A stretch of 64,000 bases of DNA. Source: Acanthopleura granulata (taxonomy: Eukaryota > Mollusca > Polyplacophora > Chitonida > Chitonidae). The notes under the pieces are model-generated. The model saw nothing but the letters and a program-made list of their open reading frames with translations, did not search any database and had not been told where the DNA came from. A program made the translations under genes and the position numbers. Where the stretch lies: the NCBI GenBank assembly GCA_016165875.1, contig JABBOT010000015.1, positions 3,269,928 through 3,333,927 of the forward strand, written 5' to 3'. Positions 10,411-21,794 of the stretch are shown here, piece after piece; within the stretch, counting starts at the first letter, position 1; each line of letters opens with the position of its first letter.

Positions 10411-11620
10411 AGAGCACTTCGTATGTTTTATAAATTCTAATACATGTACGATATACACAGTAATATTCACTGGGCTGAATATTGGTGAATGAATTCGTTT
10501 ATGTCAGTTACAGCACGGTTAGGGTAACAAGAATTATTTGTAATACATGAACAATTTTTGCCAAAAAAAGTATGTCGCCCTTGTCATCTATATCAACAGC
10601 TGCATGTTTATCATCAAACTTTCCAAGAATACATTTAGACAGGAGACAACATTCCTGAGCATAACGTGAATGAGGAAAATTATTTTTTTATGTTCACCAA
10701 GTGAAGTGTGTGTAGGAGGGGAGACAACTTTTACACTACTGTTGGCCATACACCACAATTAATTTCCCATTTCCTTCCATGTTAGCGTTTGGCAACACAG
10801 CATTGTCCCTAAATCTGCAAGCGCTAAACCCTCCCGGCCTCATAGCCCTTGTCCTCTAAGAAAACTCCAGTGAAATTCTTGATAAGGCATGACCAATGAA
10901 ATTTTTCGCAAATTTGACAAACATCTGAAAGGGACCAAACTCACCCAGTAAGAGGTCAGTGAACCAAGATTTATCACTACTTTTGCCTTGTGTGCCATCA
11001 GCTTAAATTCCCTTAAAAATGTGCACAAATCTGGAATGAAACTTTGAAGCCTATCCTACAAAATGTTATCACCCGAAAAGCAGAAAAAATAAAGAAGCAG
11101 CCCAGGAGAGCAAAAGAAAAGAAAAAAGGAAAGAAAGGAACTACCTTCGTCTTCATTAATTCTGGTGTGTACCCTGTTATATGAAAACGACCACACTTCC
11201 TGTGGAATATACACTTTGCTTGCCAGAGTAAAGTACACTTACAACACTTACAACGGCTGAAGCGGACGGACATTGAAATCATTAGGATAAGAACTTACAG
11301 GCGTAGTGTTTGCGTTTAAACTTTGGCTTCTGTCACTCACTGGGTACGCGGTTAGATAATTGGCCTCGTGGCTAAGGGCATTGACCTTTTACAGGATAGG
11401 ACAGCTTTTCTATACTCTCCATTCATTAGTTCAGTGTGTTGAAAAAAAAAATATCAAACTGGCCCTGAAGTTTGGTTTTGTAGCAGTGCTGTGCAAATTG
11501 GCCTCACTGTCACCGTAGTGCGCGATTTAGGAGCCGAAATAAAAGACGAGTTAGTCTATTAAATATGTAATTTGCATCAACAATTCCAATGATCAGAATC
11601 GTGGCATAAAACAGACATTT
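10411..11620. other. No recognised feature
   Basis: AT-rich intergenic DNA. The Lys/Phe-rich frames near 11013-11282 come from A- and T-rich runs and show no domain. Confidence 0.45.
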
Positions 11621-11621
11621 A

Positions 11622-11850
11622 ATTTATTTTATTTCATTGGTTTTTTACGCCGTACTCAAAAATGTTTCACTAATGCGATGGCGGCCAGTGATATGGTGGG
11701 AATGAAGGACTGATTATGGCTTGATAACGCTACATCGGCAATGTTTCAGTCACATCGTGGCGACAGTATGGTGGGAGGAAATCGGGTACAGCTTTGCCTG
11801 TTCTCATCCAGAACCCACGCACGACACGAAGGAAGCCAGCATGTGCTGCG
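11622..11850 (-). mobile_element. SINE-A in two pieces
   Basis: The first piece (11622-11705) has the tail tttttacgccgtactcaaaa and gcgatggcggccag. The second (about 11740-11850) repeats gacagtatggtgggaggaaa then body sequence with ggaagccagcatg. Either one copy with a partial internal duplication or two fragments lie side by side. Confidence 0.65.
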
Positions 11851-12770
11851 AAATCAGGGAAGCCCTTTTACTTTAGTCAGTCAAGCGTTTTACAAACCGT
11901 CCAAAGTACTATTGACCTCTCATGTCGCCATCAGACAATGATACTTCTTCGGGCCTGTACAATTCTCAACAACTCATTCTCTGGAATCGGACATGCCTAT
12001 AGGTACATAACAAAAAATGATGATAAAAAAAGAAGCAAAATTAGAGTGGAAATATTCATGCGGCAAATTAGAAAAGCTTTTCACTAATGACAATTTGTAT
12101 CGTCTATGATTAGAGGCACAATAAATAAATGAATGCAGGACAATTGCCTTTTCTGGTCTAATAGCCTAATAGCCTTGCTGATTAAGGTTAATATTTGAAA
12201 ATTTCATTTCAGAAATTGCTCAAGTACTATGCGATGGCGCTCGCTTGAGCAAGACGTCGGTAAAAGATAACACAAACATGTAAGTATAATAGTTCTTGTG
12301 TTGTGCATAATATCTTACTAGGCTTGTTTTATACACGGATTTCTTTGTGCAAACAGATAAATGTCTCTTAAAGAAGATGTGTAGTATATTGTAGCTTGCA
12401 ATCTGGCTATGTTCACATTGGTACAGGTGGTAGTCAGAGTTAGCTGTATCAGATAAATCGTGGCTGAGGGCTAATGCCGTGTCGGAGGACAGATACATAC
12501 ACGCAGCTGATGCCGTGGTCCATATCAGGATTGCTTGATGGCAGCCTTTTTTCGTTTCCCACTGAAATATGCAATGTTACACCTGTAGACATTCTATACA
12601 TCAGTGTGTAACGCGCACCCATCTAAACGCATACCCTTGGTAACTATTTTTAGCAAACATCCAAGTGAAATGTGCTTATGATAGGAAGACCCTTATATCA
12701 ACATAAAAGATTACAAACAGTGCAAAGGGACCAGGTTCCGGGGGATGCGTAGCCCAGCAGCAGAATCTCC
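11851..12770. other. No recognised feature
   Basis: Intergenic DNA. The frames at 11794-12087 and 12220-12498 show no domain, signal peptide or splice support. Confidence 0.45.
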
Positions 12771-12776
12771 TATATC

Positions 12777-13075
12777 AATTAATACAGTATATAGAAAAAA
12801 ATTAGAGCAGTGACGACGGTGTGACGGTTTTCAAATGATCACACGCCTACCGTAAAGTACAATCACTTGTCGATTTACCTCAGTTAATGGAGTTTTCTTC
12901 TAATTTTTCGTGTAAATGCATGTCGTACCAACTTAGCAGCCCCCTATCAACATGGCTTAATAAGCAGAATTAATCTTTACAAAAAAATGCCGTAATGTTA
13001 ATAATAATAAATTAGGCGTCACTTGTCTAGAATTACTCAAAACACTGTGTTGTCATCACATTTAAAATGAATAAC
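12777..13075 (+). mobile_element. MITE-like family B copy
   Basis: Landmarks in order: agagcagtgacgacggtgtg, caaatgatcacacgcctacc, cacttgtcgatttacctcag, the cttagcagccccc/catggcttaataagcagaat block, and ctagaattactcaaaacact. This is the most complete plus-oriented copy. Confidence 0.7.
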
Positions 13076-13119
13076 ATGAAAGAAAAACAAACGGTGTGCT
13101 TAGTACAACAGCAGAATTC

Positions 13120-13330
13120 CGATATATGTGGGTAGATAGCATAAAAAGATTACTGCAGAGGGAGTAAAGCCTGACCAACGACAACAACGTGGTGGTTGGC
13201 AAGTGGATCGCTTGCAGATTTACCCCAGTTAGGGTTTTATTCTAAGTGTTGATGTACATGAATATATAGTACTAACTTAACAGCCCCTAGCGCCATGGCT
13301 TAAGTAGAGTTCGGTGATAAGTTCGTCATT
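13120..13330 (+). mobile_element. MITE-like family B copy, partial
   Basis: It has cgacaacaacgtggtggttg, cagatttaccccagttaggg, cttaacagcccctagcgcca and tggcttaagtagag. The 3' end after ggtgataag is missing. It lies directly after another copy in the same orientation. Confidence 0.6.
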
Positions 13331-13737
13331 AATTTGCCAATGTTCGTTGGTTTATCAATGAGATTCAGATTTCCTCATCCATAAGACTGACGGCTACTAC
13401 ATATGCATAAATTAAAAATTCTTTAGTACACCTGTGACATGAAATACCAATCAATCAAATCAGTAATTACATATAAATGTCGCACAATTTCCTAACGGGA
13501 CTAAGAACAAAGAGTGGCATTATTTCATACTTGAAGTTCTACCCTGGAGTTCGCCGCCATGTTTTTCATCTTATTTCGGTTACTCTCCCTGTAGTATTTG
13601 TTTGAGGATGTTTTACCAGAACAAAGACAAAGTTTATATCAAGAATATATTTAGTAGTGCAGATGAAAACAGCGCAATTACTCTAATTGAAGGATAGCTA
13701 ACTGCGCAGATCAACAGGTTTTTGGTATGTGGCACAC

Positions 13738-13975
13738 CGGGTCCTCCGTGGCTGATGGGCTAGAGCACCAGTGCCAGTGCGGAGCTTTGAACCAGTGCCT
13801 AGCACCAATGCGGTCGCTGTGAATTCAAGTCCAGCTCCTGCTGGTATCCTGTAAGGCCGTATGTGGGAAGGCCTGCCAGCAACCTGCGGATCATGTGTTT
13901 CACCCAGGGTTCCTCCCACCATAGTGGTGACCGCCGTCGTATAAATAAATATTCGAGAGTACGGCGTAAAACAGC
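13738..13975 (+). mobile_element. SINE-A, near full length
   Basis: It begins gggtcctccgtggctgatgg (A-box region), continues with accaatgcggtcgctgtgaa and ttcaagtcc (B-box-like), the body with gaaggcctgccagcaacctg, and the tail gccgccgtcgtataaataaa then gagtacggcgtaaaacag. Confidence 0.85.
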
Positions 13976-14084
13976 AATCCCCCCAAAAAAATCAAACATC
14001 GCACGCCAAATGCAAGAATTGTTTTCATTCCACATAACTGGTGCGTAAAAGCCGTGCTCAATACCGAGCTTTCACTGCTGAACT

Positions 14085-14242
<158 letters not shown>

Positions 14243-14439
14243 ATTCTAAAGGAAAATGACCATTATGGTCAAATGGGTGATCTATTTTCTGGAGCAGGTG
14301 GTCCTTCCGGGTGGCGCAGGTGTAAGGTTGACAGTAAAAAAAAAAAAACAGGAGCCGGTGTTTGCAAGTTTTCGTGAGCTAGCAACCTGCCAGATGAGGA
14401 GAAAATAAAAGAGAAATTGATCTTATTTGGTTTATGGAT

Positions 14440-14535
14440 TTGTCTAGATATGCTAAACGTGACTGCAACACAACATGTTAGAGTAATTTGACACTAGTGA
14501 CGTCTAGTATATTGCATTTAACATCACAGCAATTT
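14440..14535 (-). mobile_element. MITE-like family B 3'-end fragment
   Basis: The segment gactgcaacacaacatgtta then ctagtgacgtctagtatatt, gcatttaac matches the end of the reverse-oriented family B copy near 38080-38135. Confidence 0.5.
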
Positions 14536-15011
14536 TATTTGCCTAATGGGAAGCTCGTAAAACTCCTTTCCGCCTTTCATAAAGGGGTCCAAAGCCATGC
14601 GCTCCGTTGTTCTTTCTTGGACTGACAATAATGCTACACCATAGAGACCAGAATCTTGTTGATCCACCAACTAGCTTAGCAAAGTGCAAAAGCATAGAAA
14701 CTCCGAATAAAGAAATGTAACGCATGGTTGACGTTCTCGATATTTCGACTAAGTTTTACTTGTCATCTACAGGAGAAATGATTTTTTCGGAAATTTGATT
14801 TTACGCTCACTACAGTTTTGTTTCTTTCAGGGGAACCTTCGCCAGTCATTTATAAATTTTTTTATGACCCGGACAAGTCCAATTTTTTTTGCAGACATGG
14901 CTATAAGAACCGCTTCACTGCTCGTGGGGCCTTGGTCACTTTTATTACAGGCTTCTTGTCTTCCACCAATACGGTGTGAGTATGTGTGCCTCACATGTAG
15001 GGATGAATGAA

Positions 15012-15310
15012 TGAATGCTTATTGTTTAACGCCCTACTCAAGAATATTTCACTTATACGTAGGCGGTGTCTCCTTGGTGCAGGACGGATTTCCACCGTAT
15101 CTTTTATCTGGTGCTGCCTCACCGAGACGACTTGCCTAAGACACCCAACAAGCCCCCTCACCCAGTCACATTATACTGACACCGGGCCGACCAGTCCACC
15201 CCCTATCCTCTTATTGCTGCGCGCCTAGCGAGGAAGCAGGATGTACCATTTTTTAAAGTCTTTGGTATGATCCGACCGAGGTTTGAACCCCATCACATGT
15301 AGGAAAGTTA
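15012..15310 (-). mobile_element. SINE-C in copy 1
   Basis: Reverse order: (AATG)n tail, ttgtttaacgccctactcaa, gaatatttcacttatacgta, then a GC-rich body (ctgcctcaccgagacgactt, cagtcacattatactgacac). The tail is shared with SINE-A, but the body is different and resembles 29255-29345. A ggtttgaacccc box (15276-15287) is B-box-like but on the opposite strand from the tail, so its role is unclear. Confidence 0.65.
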
Positions 15311-17194
15311 TATCAATAATACTGCTGGTTTATCTCGGGACCTCCTTACAATACTGACCACCATTGTATTAGCTAAAAATTTTTTGAGCATGGTGATATA
15401 AACAACCAAAGAAACAAACAATTAAAAAAATAAATCAAGAATAAATAGATATATCAACCGTCAGTCAATATTGGTGTTCTATCAGCAGATGTATGGTCAA
15501 CGTGCAGCAGAAATCACCAAAGAACTGCGGAAGTATGTAATGTAAACAAAATCAGGAAGGAGTCTTACAAAGACGGGCATTGTCAACAGTTTTCAATTAT
15601 ACGGAATAGGCGTCTGTGATGTTGTCGTTTAACTTAGGCAAATATATTTATTTCAGTTAGACTTTGACTACTTTTAGATGTATCCAGCGGGGTGGTATTA
15701 TTTACAGCGATGCATGGAAGGACTGTATTGCCCTTGAGTTAAGCGGATGTGGGCAGAAGCTCCAGGGCCACTCCGCCCACATTTGCTCAAAATGTGATTA
15801 TACTCATTGTAAAATTTAACAAACATAGAATGAATGGCTTAACGTAAATTTTTGCGGACGCCAATCTTTGTTGTTGATTAAAATCGCCACACAACATTCA
15901 CGTTCTAATACTCTTATATACTATGTACTGTATATTCATGAATTCAGTTTAATTTATTTTTGATTATAACTACCATTACGGAACTGATTTGCTCGGGGAT
16001 AGTATACTATATATTCTTTAATAAGAGCAAAAAGCGATCTAGAGCCATTCTTTGCGCCTTGCTTACGTAAAGAAAGCTGAAAATATTCCACAATAACCAT
16101 CAAATGATAGACTGAGGCAAAACTCTCTGCTGTCATTGCACGGCTAGGGGGGACTTCGTGGCTGAGAAGATTCGACGTGAATTGCACTTGAGGCGATCAG
16201 ATTGACCAATCTGTGCTAATAAAGGCCCGTGTTCCTTGAAGTAATAACCTTTAGTCATGCAGGGTCTGAACTTGAATGTCAGTCCTTCCGGTAAGATAAT
16301 AGATTAGTTTATTTGCTCAGCAGGCCTTCGGCACAAACAAGGCGATTTGAGATGACACGAAGACCTGGACAAAGATATCGGTCCGAGTGTCCATGAAAAA
16401 AAACACACCTAGGACACCAAAGCAGTCTTCCTGTTTGTCAAGCTTTATTGAAAACAGACAAGCGACTAAACTGGTTTTTTTTCATCCGGATGCTCGTACA
16501 TCTCTCCTTGACCCGATAATGAGAAAATTTGGAAGCAATGAAAAGGTATTGCAATAAGTACACCGCAAAACCGTCGCCAAGATAGAGAAATGTACTTTTT
16601 TTTCAAACAGCAGCTAACATTGATTAAATGAATAGACTGGCACATACATGTTCGTTTCATTGTTTTTTTTCTTGTTCAGAGAACTGAGAGTTCCATAATG
16701 GTTAATTCAATAACTCTGTGTCCAAGCTACAAAATGATCTCGGGGTTTGTTCCCGGCAAATATTTGAGAATAATCGAAGATAAAGCACAGAAGAATTAGG
16801 AATAGATAAATGCTATCTGTTCGCACATCGGAGTGGAAAGGGGGTTATCATTGTGCAGACTATTGGGGGATAGGGTGTGTTACTTCATAAACTTTGCGGA
16901 CTTATTAAAAAGAGAGCTAAAGTTTTTGTACAAACTGGAACAGGTTACTGATGGTGTTCGATGGTTTTTATAGTCGATGTGACATTCTTGTTATTGCATA
17001 GATGAGAACTGACTGAAGGTACTTCAGGTTTCGAACCAGCTTCCTCCAAATAAGACAACCAGTTTCCAATGCAGCTTGTCATGGAGACTGTAAGAAGTAA
17101 CTCGAGAACACGCTCAACAAGTGGGGTCAGTGTCCTTTTTCAGAATCAAATACACGTAAGCATTAAGTGTTTGTAGGAAGAACGTAATACAATA

Positions 17195-17400
17195 CAAAGG
17201 GCTACAGCATAGAGTAAAACCAAGGCGGCGACGGCAGTGCGATGGTTGACAAATGGTCACACCTAACCGATAAAGTCTGGGTTCCTGTCAGTTTACGCCA
17301 GTGATAGATTTTATTGTAACTGTTCATGTAAATGTTTAAAACGTAACAACTTACACCCTCCTGTAGCAACATGGCCTACACAGAATTAGGTGAAAGGAAT
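17195..17400 (+). mobile_element. MITE-like family B copy in copy 1
   Basis: Landmarks: gctacagcatagagtaaaac, ggcggcgacggcagtgcgat, tgacaaatggtcacacctaa, tcctgtcagtttacgccagt, and cacagaattaggtgaaa. The same element is at 24905-25110 in copy 2. Confidence 0.7.
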
Positions 17401-18080
17401 TGCTTATACCTGCCCTTCATTTCCATATATATCCAGACTACCATTAAAATTTAGCAAGTTGGTGATTGAACGACGACCAAGATGTGTACCAAATTTCATC
17501 CAATACCGTACATAACTTCTTCCGTAAAGTTGACAGTGAAAAGGAAGGGCAGGCCGACAGATGAACAGACAGACACACAGACAAACGCCCGCAAAAGCAT
17601 ACCCTCTTTTGCCGGAGGTAACAGAGCACATACCTAGTATGTCTATGGAGGACTCGTTGACCGAATTTTCCGGACGCGATAATTAGACAGTTAGTGCCTG
17701 ACTGGGGTGTCTGGATCAATCCCGCTAATGTTCAATTTTTAACATTTAAAACTGTACTTTTCCTAGCCAAAGTAATGAAATCACAAAACGTTTTGCTTTA
17801 GCATGTATTCTTGACTCTCATTTTTACATAATCCCAGGTGAAAAATCAAAGGAATTATAGTTAATCAATCAATTAAATCAAGTTTGGCACTGGAGCTATG
17901 GTTTTAGATGTTGTCTCAGTATTCCAGTATTAGAGCATTTTGTCTTATTTTCTCTGAAGTCATACCAAATGTCAGTGTTATGCTATTTTCGAAACGTTAC
18001 AGGAATCGCAAGGTCATATATGAAGCTGTATCCATTTACAGAAACGTACTCCTAAACAATCTTTTCTAATAGATTATAAA

Positions 18081-18093
18081 NNNNNNNNNNNNN
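18081..18093. other. Assembly gap (13 N)
   Basis: A run of 13 N directly follows the end of duplicate copy 1. The gap size is probably arbitrary. It marks an unresolved join. Confidence 1.
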
Positions 18094-18116
18094 AAATGTA
18101 TGCCAAGTTTGCTTAC

Positions 18117-18383
18117 CGTTCAACGCCGTCTTTCTTTTTCCCAGTAACTTCCAGCTTTCTTTCACGAAGAATTTTATTAAGTTCCAGCAAAGGTTTGTCA
18201 ATGTAATGATCGGTGTTGTCAAAGTCAGACATACATTTTTGCAATCTCTGATCGCTTTCTTGTGTACTCAACTTGAAAATTCATCAAAAATGATAAATAA
18301 CGTCGTGGCTTACATCGACTTGTAACATAGATTTATTGTCTTCGTCCATGGGTGGCGGTCGGCAGATTGCCTCATGGTTTGGT
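18117..18383 (-). CDS. Two exons of an unidentified gene with a SAP-like motif (partial)
   Basis: Exon a (18383-18314) follows an acceptor (ccaattag) and holds an ATG at 18349-18347 in a strong Kozak context (ccacccATGG); it reads MDEDNKSMLQVD and ends at a GTAAGC donor. Exon b (18271-18117, 155 nt) joins in phase and ends at another GTAAGC donor; it contains DFDNTDHYIDKPLLELNKIL and RERKLEVTGKKKDGVER. The Leu-x2-Ile-Leu-Arg-x2-Lys-Leu-x-Val-Thr-Gly-Lys-Lys pattern fits a SAP-type helix-turn-helix, a motif often used for DNA contact. The intron between would be only 42 nt, which is short, and exon b's acceptor (ttttcaag) is non-optimal. Later exons are lost in the gap. The gene could also be transposon-derived. 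Coordinates cover both exons and the intron. Confidence 0.4.
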
Positions 18384-18429
18384 CTAATTGGATGTTCGAC
18401 AATGAGGTGAATTAATATTCATGCTTACC

Positions 18430-18800
18430 TTCAAAGTTCACTGTAGAATGCTGAATAATTTGGATAAGCTCTCATTGTTTGCTACTTCTCCAATAAGATT
18501 AGCCAAAGAGGTTTACTTCTTGGTGACACTTAAAAACTAATTTTATGTTATTCCCTCCATTGAGAAAAGGGGTGTACACAGGACATCAGCGTTATGTCCA
18601 GCACCAGTATCACCATGAATGCATACAATATGAAATCCTCGTCCTGTCAAAGTGTTATATGAATTGATTTTGCGCATTAAATACTGTGTGCCAGCCTATA
18701 TGTCTTCATACACACTGGCTTCGGCTCCAAGGTGACAGCATGGAGCCATCTCTCCGCCATAGCGATAACTTAAATCGTTCGGGGGGGGGGGTAAGGGATT
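18430..18800 (-). pseudogene. Protein-like remnant, family unknown
   Basis: One minus-strand frame reads LSYRYGGEMAPCCHLGAEAS, then YLMRKINSYNTLTGRGFHIV and CIHGDTGAGHNADVLCTPLF, and later TSLANLIGEVANNESLSKLF, with several stops between. A GTAAGC donor follows at about 18430, but its phase does not fit the exon at 18383. The GRGF-hydrophobic-hGDTG pattern recalls ILEI/FAM3-type folds only weakly. I call it an unidentified decayed coding segment. Confidence 0.25.
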
Positions 18801-19325
18801 TTATGACTGGACAGTAGAGGGGCTTGCATAAATGGAACATTGAAATCATTTATTTAACAAAGGACAGCATACATAAGAATACATTGCCTCATTTGTTCAA
18901 TGACAAATAGCTTCAAAAGCTGGCTGGCTTTTAAACTCCGTGGCCAACATTTAATGATACGTGACATAATAAAATAATGTTTACCAGTATAAGCCTATAC
19001 AGGACCTTGTATTTATAATATCATTTCCAGAATCCAACAATGGACACACAGTATAAAGGTAAGGCAACACGTAAGGCTATATAAATAAATATGTGAGACA
19101 GAATCGAATTATCATAAACACCGCGATGCAATTAACAGCGGTTAATATGGTTTGATTCCTTACTAACGGGGTGGTCTAACGTGTTAACACCACGGGTGGC
19201 AGAGTCATTTGAGTTCTATTTGTACTTGTTACAGGTACTTATACGTGACAGGATATACAACTTCAATTCCTCGGATATTAGCCCTACCTTAACATACCTG
19301 GCACAAAAGAAGGAAAAATATTCCA
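18801..19325. other. No recognised feature
   Basis: A poly-G run lies just upstream (18781-18790). Otherwise this is intergenic DNA without a recognised gene or repeat. Confidence 0.45.
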
Positions 19326-19329
19326 ATTT

Positions 19330-19440
19330 CAACTCACCTGCTCTGCCCATTTTCTTCCCACCACGATGCTGGCCGCTGTCGTAAAAGTGAAATATTCTTG
19401 AGCGCGGAGTAAGACACCAATCAAATAAAGAAATAAATCC
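19330..19440 (+). mobile_element. SINE-A 3' fragment
   Basis: cctgctctgcccattttctt then ccaccacgatgctggccgct, gtcgtaaaagtgaaatattc and ttgagcgcggagtaagacac, with an (AAAT)n tail. Confidence 0.75.
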
Positions 19441-20084
19441 AATCTCAACTAAACTGCGCTCGTTCGAAAGCTGACAGACTAACATTACACTGGTGTATGC
19501 GAAACCTGAAACCCGTAAGACTGTAGTGTAGATTGGTTTAGTCGGACGAATCCGGTGACACATAAAAAAGCATCAAGCGACAGTTTTGGCTTGAGTTCTT
19601 ATCAATGAAAAGCGCTAGAGATACCACATTTCTACTATATGACAAGTAAATTTTTCTTTTAATATAACAATTTTAAATACCTTGACCAGTTACACTGAAT
19701 GGAAGTTGTATGGTTCTGCTCTTTACTACCGTAAATGCTGTCAGTTCATCTTCCCGCCATGACTATAAGCTAACACGGGGATGCTTAATCCCACGTGTTT
19801 AAAGTGACAAAGCGAACTCTTTCTCAAAAGAAAATTATGACATATAACTAGCTAGATAACTGTCAGATATTTCGAGTGTTAAATAAATGTCACTGTGTGA
19901 TCCTCAACCCATAGGATCGCATAATTCACTGTGTTCTTTGCAGGTACAACACAGCGGTAGGATGACAAAATCCGCTGTTGGAAATTCAAGTTTAAATGCC
20001 AGAGGCATTAATTTTCATTGAGGTTAAAAATTACTCAAGTGGAATATTTTGTAATTTGAACCGTGCAAAGTCTGCATTGGAATA

Positions 20085-20090
20085 TTTATT
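20085..20090 (-). terminator. Polyadenylation signal of the transporter gene
   Basis: AATAAA on the minus strand lies about 90 bases after the TGA stop of the transporter exon. This is a suitable distance for a short 3' UTR. Confidence 0.5.
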
Positions 20091-20177
20091 TTTTTTCCTT
20101 AGGTGTCCTTCAGATTTCCATCAACACACATTGCCGCTTTTTTTCAGTGTTTGTAATAATCCGTACGATTAAGCAGA

Positions 20178-21223
20178 TCAACTTCTCTCACCGTTCTTCA
20201 CTTTATACCACAGTATGACTGGTAAAGGTGTTACAAGCAGTGAACTTAAAAATGCCATCAACCATGTCCACCAATAACACTCCGTACCGTAACAAATAAA
20301 ATCTTTGGCCGCGCTCTTGTGAAGACTAAAATGATCATAAATCATGCCGGACAGAACGCTAAAGATTAAGCCAAATATTTCATAACAGGTTAAAAGTAAC
20401 CCTTGTACCATTCCTAAATTTTTAGTACCAAAAATATGTGGACTAAAATTTACATAAATCGAGACTCCTCCCCCATTAGTACAGCTCATGAACACAACGG
20501 ATATAAACACTGAGACGATACTGTCCATACGTATTAATATTACTCCGAAAGACAATGCATTAGTTACTGCCATAGCTATAATTAAGGTTACTTTTGTACT
20601 TGTTCTCTGAAAGGCGTCAAAGAGGGTGCCACTAACTAAATGGGCACCAGCCGCTGTCAACGCCATAGTTGTTACAAGACTGTTTTGGTATTGCCGCATG
20701 TTTAAAGACTGTAAAAGGAGACAAACGTTAGTAAAATGAAGCAAAGTACATGATAGAATGATGCCCCCTGACCAGATGTACAGATGAAAGATTACCGAAG
20801 AAAGCATGTCCTTCATACTGACGAAGTTTTCTTTGCACTCCGTGTTGTTCTTTGTTAGATTTTCTATGCCAGCCAAGTCGTTATTGATGGTTTTTGGTAG
20901 GGGCGATTTGCCTGAGACGTTGCACATCCTCTTACTATTATTTATCAGAGGGGTCTCCTCTGCGCTCTCTTCGGCTCCACCCGTTATCACGTACACAATT
21001 ATATATAACAACAACATGGCGGCTGCAAGTCCAGCACAAATAAAGAAATATGTAGCCGTCATCGATGTGTCAGCAAAGTGTGCCTTGTAAATGGGCGAGG
21101 CGATCAGTTCTCCAAAAAAATTCATAGCACCGATACAGCCAACAGCTTTGCCTTGTTTAGCCTTGGGTATCATCGTCATGGCTGTCAATGTCACCAGAAA
21201 GTATATTCCACAACGACCATTGG
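20178..21223 (-). CDS. Nodulin-like major facilitator superfamily transporter, last exon
   Basis: The minus strand has a long open frame ending with TGA. An acceptor (ccactttgcag) ends at 21224, so the exon starts at 21223 with NGRCGIYFLV; the in-frame Met codons further upstream lie in the intron. The exon encodes about 348 residues with about eight hydrophobic membrane segments, including TYFFICAGLAAAMLLLYIIV, NSLVTTMALTAAGAHLVSGT and a final TWLMAFLSSLLVTPLPVILW. The segment KQGKAVGCIGAMNFFGELIA between two helices and the late FGTKNLGMVQG, SGMIYDHF and CYGTECYWW pattern fit nodulin-like/monocarboxylate-type MFS proteins. A full protein has about 12 helices, so three or four are on missing upstream exons. 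The role is probably small-molecule transport; the substrate is unknown. The exon itself has no stop or frameshift. A Polinton remnant sits 60 bases upstream in the intron. Confidence 0.8.
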
Positions 21224-21284
21224 CTGCAAAGTGGAAAATGTCCATGTACATATATCACATGCAAAACATACTCTTTACATTCCA

Positions 21285-21790
21285 TCGGGACCATGGAATC
21301 GTTGAGCAGTTCAATCGGACCCTCGCCAAGCGACTGCTCTGGCAGCAATACGTCCAAGAGATGTAGCTCTCTTCTAGGCATTCTTCTGAGTGGGTGAAGC
21401 AGTTAGCCGCAGATGTGGCAGCTTTGAACAAAGAAGTGACCCGACTCACTGGCAAACGGCCTTCTGATTCCATTAAGACAAAAACGACGGCACAAAGGCC
21501 CTCCTCCACTGTTCCAGGCCGGCCTGTTGGCCTTTATGAGCAAAGCTCCCTTCTGGGGTTGGCTTTGCTATCTGTACCAGCCCGACAGGCTGGAGAGTGG
21601 TCACCATCACGCGATTGGTCCAGTGTGGCCCCTTTATGTGTACCGACTTGGGCACTCGGTAACTAAATGTGATGAGCCTGTGTTGTACTACCTGCCAGAT
21701 GGCCCACAGCGAAGGTTTGTCTGCGAGGAACTTCTTGTGGTTCCACCTGACACTCAGCTTTGGCCTGATAGGATCCTACAGCGCCGCTAG
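21285..21790 (+). pseudogene. Polinton-type integrase C-terminal remnant
   Basis: The plus strand reads HGIVEQFNRTLAKRLLWQQY (end of an rve integrase core), then an in-frame TAG at 21364, ALNKEVTRLTGKRPSDSIK, and after a frameshift near 21545 CYLYQPDRLESG, VYRLGHSVTKCDEPVLYYLP and EELLVVPPDTQL before the stop. The N-terminal and catalytic Asp portions are absent. It abuts the polymerase remnant tail to tail, and the pair suggests a Polinton/Maverick. It is inactive. Confidence 0.75.
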
Positions 21791-21794
21791 GAGC

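Larger units (their letters stand above)
15010..18080. repeat. Copy 1 of a 3.07-kb near-identical direct repeat
   Basis: This block matches 22723-25791 at an offset of 7713 bases, falling to 7711 towards the end. By eye it differs by a few tens of single-base changes and short indels. Both copies begin exactly at a reverse-oriented SINE tail (atgaatgcttattgtt). Copy 1 ends at the N run starting at 18081, so its true right edge is unknown. The block contains a SINE-C, a family B copy and otherwise non-coding DNA. Small open frames recur in both copies but have no family features. Confidence 0.95.

Noticed and set aside
17404..17719. Cys/Val-rich frames in the duplicate block (also 25115-25430)
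   Set aside because: Two overlapping frames on one strand, no domain, and presence in both copies is explained by the duplication.
20806..21366. Plus-strand frames opposite the transporter exon
   Set aside because: They are antisense shadows of the minus-strand transporter exon, apart from the integrase part that begins near 21285.
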